Source of the DNA: Pseudevernia furfuracea
Taxonomy: Eukaryota; Ascomycota; Lecanoromycetes; Lecanorales; Parmeliaceae
Assembly: GCA_022315425.1 (NCBI GenBank)
Contig: JAIUPT010000041.1
Span: 1,612,001-1,676,000 of the forward strand
Reading direction: 5' to 3'
DNA length: 64,000 bases
A program made the translations under genes and the position numbers. A model generated the notes under the pieces. It had not been told where the DNA came from. It saw only the letters and a program-made list of their open reading frames with translations, and ran no database searches. Below, one piece after another: positions 8,917-18,974 of this stretch. Numbering within the stretch: position 1 is the stretch's first letter; each line of letters begins with the position of its first letter.

Positions 8917-11900
8917 TTGGACATGGCTGCCAGACCATCAGGAGTAGTGGGGCAGGGAGCTCCAAATCCTGGGGGTCCACTTCTAGATATTGATGATTCG
9001 AACCCGGCGTACAACGATGGCAGGCCTCCTCCCGTCAACGATGAGGAGCTCTTTCATCAATACAACATAAATCACTCCGACAGGCCGCAACCTCGCCCCT
9101 CTGTATCTTACGATGAATTCGTGGGTGCCCAGCAGTCATCCCATGGCTTGCCAGGTAGTCCGGGAGCACCGCGCGCTGGACAACCGTACCTCGGTATTGG
9201 GAATCGCACTTATTCACAAACTTCCGATTTGAACAACTATCAGCGGTACTCAGATATGGACGATCTTCCCGAAGACGATCCTTCCATGCAGGGGGCCTAT
9301 TATCACACCTCTGATGCAGTAGGTTCGGGGCCAGCTCCAATGGTCAGTGGCGGACGGCATGGAAACCGGAACAGTGTACTCAGCATGGGAGGAGGCATCA
9401 TGGGAAAGGCAAAGACATTGTTTGGCAGGGGACCAGAATACTCGGAAATGGACATGCCGTTGCGCGAACCAACCTCTGATCAGCCCAGAATGGACAGCGA
9501 TATAACGGAAGACCAGGTCAGAAAGGTAGAGCACAAGAGATTTGATCCAGGGAATTTCAAATTTGGGCTCGGGAGAGGGAAGCCCGATCCATCAACTCTG
9601 GGCCCAAGACTGATACATCTCAACAATCCGCCCGTGAATGCACAGAATCGGTACCTCGATAATCATGTATCTACTGCAAAGTACAACATCGCGACTTTCC
9701 TACCCAAATTCCTTTTCGAGCAATTCTCCAAATACGCCAATCTGTTCTTTTTATTTACAGCAGCTTTACAGCAAATACCAAACATCTCTCCAACCAATCG
9801 GTATACCACTATTGGGCCCCTCATCATTGTACTGCTTGTTTCCGCCGGAAAGGAATTGATCGAGGATTTCAAGCGCAAGAATTCGGATAAGTCACTCAAT
9901 CACTCCAAGACTAAAGTCTTGAGGGGATCAAGTTTCGAAAACGTCAGATGGGTTAGTGTGAAAGTGGGAGACATTGTGAGAGTAGAATCAGAAGAGCCGT
10001 TCCCAGCGGATCTGGTACTACTGGCTACCTCCGAGCCTGAAGGGCTGTGCTACATCGAGACCGCTAACCTTGATGGCGAAACAAACTTGAAGATAAAGCA
10101 AGCCATTCCAGAGACTGCGACCCTTGTGAGCCCAAACGACCTTAGTCGATTGTCTGGCAGGGTCCGTTCAGAACAGCCAAATAGCAGTCTGTACACGTAT
10201 GAGGCAACTCTGACGACGACAGCCGGTGGCGGCGAAAAGGAATTGCCCCTGGCACCAGATCAGTTGCTCCTCAGAGGGGCGACACTTCGTAATACTCCCT
10301 GGATCCATGGTATCGTTGTCTTTACTGGCCATGAGACGAAGCTCATGCGTAATGCTACGGCTACTCCGATCAAAAGGACCCACGTGGAAAAATTGGTGAA
10401 CCTACAGATTATCATGCTGGTTGCAATTCTCGTGGCATTGAGCATTATAAGCTCTGTCGGCGATCTCATCGTCCGAGCTACGGCAACCAGCAAACTTGCA
10501 TATCTGTACATCGAAGATACTGGTCTTGCGAAACAGTTCTTCTCCGACATCTTTACCTACTGGGTTCTTTACTCCAACCTCGTGCCAATATCACTATTTG
10601 TAACGATAGAGGTCGTCAAATATTACCAAGCATTCTTGATCAATTCAGACCTTGATATCTACTACGATCGAACGGACACGCCCGCAGTTTGTCGGACGTC
10701 ATCCCTGGTGGAAGAATTAGGACAGATTGAGTATATTTTTTCGGATAAAACTGGAACCCTTACCTGCAACATGATGGAATTTAAGCAATGCTCGATAGGA
10801 GGCATACAGTATGCGGATGAGGTCCCTGAGGATAGACGAGCCACGGAACAGAGTCCCGTAGGCATCTACGACTTTAAGAAACTTGACGAGAATCGGAGAA
10901 AACACCCCAGCCAAACAGCCATTCATCATTTTTTGGCGCTTCTGTCAACGTGTCACACTGTCATCCCAGAAAGGAGGGACGAAAAGCCAGGCGAGATCAA
11001 ATATCAGGCGGCTTCACCAGATGAGGGTGCTCTGGTTGAAGGTGCGGTGATGCTGGGCTATCAGTTCACGGCTCGAAGGCCCCGTTCTGTGACAATTTCA
11101 ATAGAAGGCCAGGAGTATGAATACGAGTTATTGGCTGTTTTAGAATTCAATTCAACACGAAAACGCATGTCGACAATATTTAGATGCCCCGATGGCAAAG
11201 TGCGCTGCTACTGCAAGGGGGCTGATACGGTCATTCTGGAGCGACTCGATAAGGACAATCCAATAGTTGAGGCAACCTTGCAGCACCTGGAAGAATACGC
11301 AACGGAAGGGTTGCGAACATTGTGCCTAGCAATGCGCGAGATACCAGAAGAAGAGCTCCAGCAATGGCTGCAGATCTTTGACAAGGCCAATACGACCGTT
11401 AGTGGGGGCCGTGGTGAGGAACTTGACAAAGCAGCAGAAATCATCGAGCATGACTTCTTTTTACTTGGTGCCACAGCCATCGAAGACAAGCTTCAAGATG
11501 GCGTGCCAGATACCATCCATACTCTTCAAGAGGCAGGCATCAAGATCTGGGTTCTCACGGGTGATCGACAAGAGACTGCCATTAACATTGGCATGAGCTG
11601 CAAACTCATCAGTGAAGACATGACACTGTTGATTGTCAACGAGGACAATTCACAGGCTACAAGAACTAACATAGAGAACAAGCTCACTGCCATACGAAAC
11701 CAGTCGGCAGGAGGTGCTGAGCTAGAGACACTGGCTCTAGTCATCGATGGGAAGTCCTTGACTTTCGCTTTGGAAAAAGAAATGGAGAAGATGTTTCTTG
11801 AGCTTGCGATCATGTGCAAGGCTGTGATATGCTGGTGGGTGCTATTCATTCTGGATGATCTCGTGGGCGCTAACATGATTCCTAGTCGAGTTTCGCCTTT

Positions 11901-13117
11901 GCAGAAAGCACTGGTTGTAAAACTTGTCAAAAGGAACCTCAAGGCAATTCTACTAGCGATCGGAGATGGCGCCAATGACGTCTCCATGATTCAGGCAGCA
12001 CATGTCGGAGTAGGCATAAGCGGCGTTGAAGGTCTCCAGGCAGCGCGAAGCGCCGATGTAGCTATCGGGCAATTCCGATACCTTCGAAAGCTCTTGCTCG
12101 TACACGGCGCTTGGAGCTATCAGCGAATTTCGAAGCTGATTCTCTACTCCTTCTACAAGAACATTGCATTGTACATGACACAATTTTGGGTACTGATATC
12201 CTTCGTCTTTGGTTGACACGGCCGTCTGGCTAACCACTTGAATACAGTATTCGTTCCAAAATGCCTTCTCTGGGGAAGTCATCTTCGAATCTTGGACCTT
12301 GTCCTTCTACAACGTTTTCTTTACCGTCTTCCCACCGTTTGTGATAGGAATTTTTGACCAATTTATTTCGGCTCGCCTTCTCGATCGCTATCCACAACTA
12401 TACCAGCTTGGACAGAAAGGTGTGTTTTTCAAGATGCATTCTTTCTGGTCCTGGATCCTCAATGGGTTCTATCATTCTCTTCTCGCATACTTCATATCCG
12501 AGCTCATCTGGTTTTGGGATCTTCCCCAAAGCGACGGAAAGATAGCCGGGCATTGGGTCTGGGGGACCGCTCTATACACGGCAGTCCTTGCAACTGTCCT
12601 AGGAAAAGCGGCACTGATTACGAATATCTGGACGAAATATACTTTCCTTGCCATCCCTGGGAGCATGGTCATTTGGTTGGCATTTATCGCTGTCTACGCA
12701 ACAGTCGCCCCCAAACTCGGCTTTTCTACCGAATATGATGGTGTAATCCCACGACTTTTTACTTCTCCTGTCTTCTACCTGATGGCGGTGGTGTTACCCG
12801 TAATCTGCCTCCTGCGAGACTTTGCGTGGAAGTACGCGAAACGCATGTACCGGCCCCAAACCTACCATCACGTGCAAGAGATCCAGAAGTACAACATCCA
12901 GGATTACAGGCCCAGAATGGAGCAATTCCAGAAGGCAATCAGGAAAGTGCGACAAGTACAGCGGATGCGAAAGCAAAGGGGTTATGCTTTCAGTCAGGCG
13001 GACGAGAGTCAAAATCGGGTGCTGCAGGCCTATGATACGACTAGGGAACGAGGGAGGTACGGTGAGATGGCGAGCTCAAGACCAGGCATGGAGAGGGGCA
13101 AATCGCGGAGAAAATGA
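8917..13117 (+). CDS. DRS2: Drs2-type P4-ATPase (phospholipid flippase catalytic subunit)
   Basis: Exons 8917-11834, 11886-12189 and 12248-13117 give 1363 aa, the normal size for Drs2. Visible landmarks: QQIPNISPTNRYTT in the first membrane pair, ANLDGETNLKIKQ (actuator DGET loop), TM4 PISLFVTIEVVK, the phosphorylated Asp in DKTGTLTC at about residue 609, WVLTGDRQETAINIG, and GDGANDVSMIQAA at about residue 1000. The C-terminal half has the last membrane segments and a basic tail. Drs2 flips phosphatidylserine and phosphatidylethanolamine to the cytosolic leaflet at the trans-Golgi and endosomes, with a Cdc50-type partner. The first intron (51 nt) is in frame without a stop: unspliced mRNA would insert 17 residues between IC and CRVSPLQ. 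The second intron was placed so that YMTQFW joins YSFQNAFSG. Confidence 0.95.
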
Positions 13118-13499
13118 GAAAAGGGGAAGGAAAGGAAAAAGAGAAAGAACATTCTTGTATCATATCGGCATTCGGGAAGGGCAATTTTGCCATCTGCTGT
13201 ATATATTAGGCATTCGGGAGGAGTGATATGTAGCACGATTCGACTGTTCAATCAAGCATTTGACGTATTGACCTTGGCCTTCACTTGAATCCAGGCATAT
13301 GTGGGGCGTCGGCTAAGTGCCGATATGGCTTCGTTCCTCCAGGCGCCCTTGATGTGTCTTATATTCTAGTACATACAGAGTACGAAATCACCTTGCTATC
13401 AGTATTCTGAATATTTGGTTTCAAGGTCTACTCTCCTACTGTATCCATAATTATACAGGGGAGTCACCCAAGACTTTTCAACCCACGAAATCAGTCAGA
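13118..13499. other. Intergenic region between flippase and nickel transporter
   Basis: Holds the 3' UTR of the flippase gene and the promoter of the NiCoT gene. No metal-response element could be recognised by eye, and no coding exon. Confidence 0.5.
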
Positions 13500-15491
13500 A
13501 TGGGAATTGCTGTGCTGAAGAACGGTATCAACAGATGGGCAATTGCCTGCCATAGACGTATTCCAGGGTTACGAAAGTTGCCCTTTCCAGCTGTAGGCAT
13601 AATTGTTGGATTAGGATTTGCAAATGCCATCGTCTGGGCGGCAGTCGGCATTCTTCTTGTCTGGCTACTCCAACACCTTTCCTTGATGTCTCTTCGCTGA
13701 TGCAATTGTAGCACTTTCATGTGTACGGAATCCAGGAGGAATCCAGGGGGGGAAAGAGTTAATTTTATATATAGAGCTCTTGTCTCCACGGCCGTGCTGA
13801 GTTACACTCTGGGTCTCCGCCATGCTCTCGATGCAGACCACATTTCCGTATGTACGCTGTAGTCTAGGGCAGACACAGGTTTCCCACTGATGAGTCAGGC
13901 AATCGATTTGATGACTCGTCGGCTCATAGCATCAGGTCAACGTCCGGTTACCGTTGGAACTTTCTTCTCTCTTGGTCACTCAACGTTCGTCCTTTCTACT
14001 TCTCACAAGCTGCGAGACCCTGTCTGTTGTATTGACTTGGCTCTCTGACTTCGTCTCTTTCCATCAGAATTGTCGTAATCACTTCCGTGGTAGTCGCCGC
14101 CACGGCCTCTGCTATTAGCTCCAAGTTCGGGGCATTTAGTAAGATTGGAGGCATCATCGGCACGTCCGTCTCAGCTGGCTTTCTCATTATACTTGGAATC
14201 ATGAACATATACATTCTATACAAACTTGTACAACTGATGAGAAAGTTGGTCGCTTCAGCGCCCGGGGACGAGCAATCTTTCGAAATCAAAGGAGCTGGAT
14301 GCCTATTTTATCTCTTTAAAAGGATATTCAAGCTTATTGACCGGTGGGAACGAGTCTTGCATGCCCTTACCGATGAAATTATGTGGCTAATAATGAAACC
14401 CAGTCCTTGGAAAATGTACAGTCCCCTACGGGACCCTTTTTTCAGCACACGGTGCACGATCGTGCAAAGCTAACCAGCAGTCCATTATCAGGTACCCCTT
14501 GGGAATATTGTTTGGTCTTGGTTTCGACACCTCTTCAGAAGTTGCACTGTTGGGGATTGCATCTATTCAAGGGGCGAAAGGCACAAGCATATGGCTCATT
14601 CTGATATTTCCGGTGCTATTTACAGGTAAGAGTCCTTGCTGGAGCTGCTCGTAGTAATTCGTTGGCTTACTAGAAAAGTTGGGATGTGCTTGCTGGATAC
14701 TATTGATGGGGCACTAATGATGGCTTTGTATACCTCTACGGCATTTGCAAAGGATCAGATCGCTATACTGTATTATTCGATTGTGCTCACAATAGTTACT
14801 GTTACGGTAGCGATGGTTATAGGATTTGTCCAAATGTTGACTCTTGTACGTATATTCGGAACCCATGTCCCCTCTTTTGAACCATACCTTGAGCCTTGAG
14901 ACACGTCTTGAGAGTGTCGGCTCTACTCTATAAGCATGTGCCGAGGCTCAACATACCCCTTCAACTAAACAATGCTGACTTTGGAAATATAATGCAGGTC
15001 CTTAACGTTGCGCAGCCCTCTGGTAAATTCTGGGTGGGCACTTCACTCGATTCCTGTTGCCCAGCAGTGATACTGACGTCGGTTTTCAGGGTGGAATTGC
15101 AGTAGCCGGAGACCACTACGATATCATTGGTATTGTTCCAGACCTCTCGTCTAGCGTCGAACACGGCTGACATAAAGCCGCAGGTGGTGCTATATGTGGC
15201 TCCTTTGTCGTTTTCGGTGGCTTGAGTGTACTATTGTATAAACCCTGGCGGAGAAGAATCGACCGCAAAAGAGAGAGACATCTACAGCCTCAGCAGTTGC
15301 AGGACGACAAGGAACTCGGTACTTTGCCTGAACTTAAAGGAGTACCACCGGACCTTGACGTTTCCCAAAGAGACAGAGAGACTCCGACTACCGCCAATAA
15401 CGTCAAGGGCAACGCAAATATTCTCGAAGCTGCGATGCCTCCTACCTTCAGTAGCTGCAATAGCCTACGCTCTCGACCAGCAGTGATGTAG
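13500..15491 (+). CDS. NiCoT family nickel/cobalt transporter
   Basis: Ten proposed exons: 13500-13687, 13775-13847, 13899-13984, 14068-14343, 14404-14415 (12 nt), 14492-14625, 14679-14845, 14998-15033, 15090-15129 and 15184-15491; total 1320 nt, 439 aa. The spliced protein carries all NiCoT signatures: the metal-binding RHALDADHIS helix (H-x4-DH), VGTFFSLGHST, LGFDTSSEV and GMCLLDTIDGALMMALYT, plus GDHYDIIGG and a cytosolic RRRIDRKRERH tail. The family (fission yeast Nic1, bacterial NixA/HoxN) imports Ni2+ or Co2+ at the plasma membrane, in fungi chiefly for urease. Exon 5 encodes essentially PWK and completes R and M codons; without it the conserved join LIDR-PWKMYPLG is lost. The first intron (13688-13774) has a poor donor and is the least certain. 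Nothing shows frameshift or decay. Confidence 0.9.
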
Positions 15492-15646
15492 TGACCAAGT
15501 GAAGGGATTTGTTGTTTCCCAGGCTGATAACGAGATCCCCAATGTGAATTTCAGCCGTGCTATAGAGAGAGAGTTGAGGCCAAGACAGTTCAATCGCGCC
15601 GTGCAATGCACGCTAGGAAACATTAAGAACACATGATTTTTCCTCT

Positions 15647-16800
15647 TCACCTTTCAGGCAAAACGTTCTTCACGGCATTCCAAGCCCGTGGATGGAACAC
15701 TTTCTGTATCTCTTCCTTAGCCAGCCACTGGAAATCTTCCACACCGAGTTGATTGCCCTTGAGGTTTGCTTGCCCGGCCAAGATCCTGGCTTTCATGAAG
15801 AAAATTTTCTCTCCTCGTAGCACTGACCCTTTCTCCTCGTTGAAAATGCCTTGCTTGTAGTTGTAGACCTGGTGGCCAATAGGTATGTTGCCCACGACCC
15901 AAGTATTCATGTTCAGACCGCCGGTCTGGACGATGATCCTCTCCGCACTCTACAGCAACTCGTATCAGCAGTGTAAGCCTGGCCTGCTGCAACATGAAAC
16001 CGACTTACCGTGTGCAAGCTCTCCTGCCTCGCCAACTCAGCGGATGGGAACCCCCATTGGCCTTTCCCCGTATTGACCACCAGATACAACGTCTTCTGCA
16101 ATGCCCTATTCAGACTTTTCATATCACTGGAATTGTCCGCATCTGTGACCCTCGGCATCGGCCTCTCCACTTCCTCTTTCTTCACCACCTTCCGTTCTCC
16201 TTGGATGTCTCGTTCCTTGACCTCTACATCCGCATCCCTCAAGAGCCTCTCCACTTGTTCCTCGGGCTCGCTCACCCTATCCCCCACGAGTAGTTCATCA
16301 TTCCAACCTTCACCCCCATAAGCGTTGTACACACCGATATCGCGGGCGGGCGTTTGCCGCTCTTTTATCTTGCGCTTCCATTCGATGTCTCCGGGCGTGC
16401 CACGCTGATAGTAAAAGTAGCGAGTGAAGGGCAGAGCGAGACGTTCATTTAGGCGACGTTGATAGAGGAAATACGATTTTTCAAAGGGGGTGAGATCGCG
16501 AGTCAAGAGGGGCGGGCGTGAGAGGAGGACAGAGGCTTTCAACTTGTAGGTGATGGAATGAGATTGGGAGGCTGTACGCGGTGGTGGTGCGCGATGGGTA
16601 GGGGAAGGTTCAATGGGAGCTGTCTCGAGAGGGGCGGCGGCGCTGGAGGCAGCGCGGATTTGAAGGAGACATGTACGGCAGATTCGTGTAGATGGTCCTG
16701 GGCAAATCAGTATGAGGTATAGACTGGTGGAGGATGTTGGCAATATACTTGACTGTGAGGCCAGTCGCAGTCGCTGAATTGTATTCTGGCCGCGAGTCAT
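15647..16800 (-). CDS. MRPL17: Mitochondrial large ribosomal subunit protein mL46 (MRPL17)
   Basis: Exons 16009-16800 and 15647-15949 (1095 nt, 364 aa), intron 59 nt with GTAAGT donor. The N-terminus is basic and Ser/Arg-rich as in a mitochondrial presequence. Conserved blocks: KASVLLSRPPLLTRDLTPFE, then the Nudix-like fold segment LYLVVNTGKGQWGFPSAEL, ESLHTSAERI, WVVGNIPIGHQVYNY, and the C-terminal EKIFFMKARILAGQ with VEDFQWL. These identify mL46, a structural subunit of the 54S/39S mitoribosome that keeps a Nudix fold without the catalytic Nudix box. Its 3' end converges with the nickel transporter (155 nt apart). Its 5' end shares a 217-nt region with the mitochondrial KAS gene. Confidence 0.9.
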
Positions 16801-17017
16801 GACATTAAGTGGTCTTCGGGTTATAGAGCAAATCGTTCATCAAATAGAGTAAGGTACTCCGTACTCTTTTGATCGATGATCAGATTTACTTCTAGAGTAT
16901 AAGCTAAACCCTATCTGGCCGACCTACTGTACCGTGTGTACCAGTCCGAAGACTAAAGACTTTGAGCCGCATGTTACATAGTATTGAGAATGCATCTCAT
17001 ATCCAATATACTGTCAA
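16801..17017. promoter_or_regulatory. Compact bidirectional promoter of mL46 (-) and mitochondrial KAS (+)
   Basis: Only 217 nt separate the two divergent start codons. The interval contains GGTACTCCGTACTC (16854-16867), a word seen again elsewhere in the window. Both products act in mitochondria, so shared control is plausible but inferred. Confidence 0.5.
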
Positions 17018-18625
17018 ATGGTAAAGTCGCGAAAAGATGAAATGCAAAGAGTCGTGGTCACAGGCCTGGGAGCGGTGACACCTGTAGGATTGGGTAAGTG
17101 GATCCAGGATTCATGATATATGATACATGATACATGATACATATTATATGTCTGAATGGTTCAGGTGCTCAGCGTTCCTGGAAAAGACTGCTGGATAGCC
17201 AATGCGGTATTGTTTCTCTTGCTGGCAGTAGCAGAAGTAAAGCCCATGCACAGCAGCAATGCCAAGTTGCAGGGCTCGTACCACGAGGAAAGAAAGAGAA
17301 TGGCGGCTGGACTGCAGGCGAATGGTTGAGCGGTGATGTGCGCCAGATATGATGACATCTTGACAAGGAGTACGACATTAAGAGTCTTTAGGAGCAGCGG
17401 AGAATGTCAACATTCATGCAGTACGCTATGCGCGCCTCAAGCGAGGCTCTCGAGGATGCGGGATGGCGCCCAAACACTGATCAACAGCGTGAAACGACAG
17501 TAAGCCATGGCCCTTTTCAATGTCACGCAAGAATCATGAGCTGAACTGGGAAACGGGGCGTATGTCTAGGCTCTGGTATTGGAAGTCTAGAGGTGCAATA
17601 TCAGACCTCGATCGATTTCTACCAAGGCGTGAGTTCTATCAACCCATCATCCTACGGTAAAAGACCTGACAGCAACCAGGGCCCGAAAAAGGTCTCTCCT
17701 TTATTCGTACCTAAGCTCCTCATCAACTTAGCTGCTGGTCACATAGCCATGAAACATGGCTTCAAGGTTGGCATTTTCTCATTACTACCTAATGCTACTT
17801 CATCTGATCACAGCTCAGGGCCCTTCCCACGCCGCAACAACCGCCTGCACGACCGGTGCTCACTCTATAGGTGATGCCTCACGCTTTATTGCCTTTGGCG
17901 ACGCAGACGTAATGATAGCTGGTGGCTCTGAGTCCTGCATCCACCCCCTTGCCTTCGTCGGGTTCGAACGCTCCCGCTCTTTAACCACTTCGTTCAATCA
18001 TGCCCCTGAGCAGGCCTCTCGTCCATTCGATGCCGCTCGAGATGGGTTTGTGATTGGAGAAGGAGCTGCTGTACTCGTCCTTGAGTCTCTCCCCCACGCA
18101 CTTGCTCGTGGTGCCCACATCTATGCTGAAGTTGCCGGCTATGGCACCTCCTCTGACGCGCACCACATGACCGCCCCACCCCCGGACGGCAATGGCGCCT
18201 TTCGTGCTATGCGTCTGGCGCTCAAGAATGCATCTCTGCCACCTGCCAGGGTCGATTATATAAATGCACATGCTACTTCCACTCCATTGGGTGACCTTGC
18301 AGAGAACCGCGCAATCAAAGCATTGATGTTGGGAGAGAGCGGGAAACAGTTCGCAGAGGAGATCAACGTCAGCAGTACGAAAGGTGCCGTGGGGCATCTC
18401 CTGGGGGCTGCAGGGGCAGTGGAAGCATTATTCTCTGTCTTGGCAATCAGAGACGGAATCTTACCGCCGACATTGAACTTGACAAACTTAGAAGGATCGG
18501 AGTTCAATTGCAATTATGTTGCTCTGGAGGCGCAAAAGAGGAAAGTAGATGTGGTGCTCTCAAACAGTTTCGGGTTTGGAGGAACGAATGCAAGTTTGTG
18601 CTTTCGGCTGTACGAAGGAAAATAG
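17018..18625 (+). CDS. CEM1: Mitochondrial 3-oxoacyl-ACP synthase (KAS, Cem1 type), with one abnormal intron
   Basis: Exons 17018-17093, 17165-17337, 17392-17499, 17557-17628, 17680-17766 and 17819-18625 (1323 nt, 440 aa). The start could also be the in-frame ATG at 17042. The thiolase-fold condensing enzyme elongates acyl-ACP in mitochondrial fatty acid synthesis, feeding lipoate and respiratory assembly. Visible: RVVVTGLGAVTPVG start, the active-site Cys in TACTTGAHSIGDASRF, catalytic His in YINAHATSTPLGD, and Lys/His in TKGAVGHLLGAAG, ending NSFGFGGTNAS. Intron 3 (17500-17556) has a good donor GTAAGC and branch-like GCTGAAC, but the acceptor that keeps the frame and restores GVCLGSGIG is GG (17555-17556), not AG; no nearby AG gives an open product. 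So this copy is either spliced non-canonically, has a sequence error, or is recently disabled. All else looks intact. Confidence 0.85.
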
Positions 18626-18974
18626 TCAACAGATATCATGTGTCACAAGCACTTGTAATGTGAGAAGTGTGGGGTTATACATGCTATTCGTCTCATCATG
18701 CCAACATTCGCTTTACATGGGGATCTCATCGTCTGCCGACGGTCGTACGCCATCCAATTAAAACACCCCTCTCAGCCGTCAACAGATTTTCTGCAGTGTT
18801 CATCCATCGAATAGTGCAACGTTTGAAAGTAATGGTAGGAGAATCCCAAGCCAGAGACGCCTGCCAGTGAGGCCCGACCCCTGTCTATATCTTCGGAAAC
18901 GGGAGAAGGCTTTCAGTGGTGCTAGAAGGCATGATAAACAAGAAGGAAAGAAGGCCTGGGCTTGAGGAACTTGA
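18626..18974. other. Convergent 3' intergenic region
   Basis: Between the stops of the KAS gene (+) and the Sec7 gene (-). Nothing recognisable beyond presumed 3' UTRs. Confidence 0.45.
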
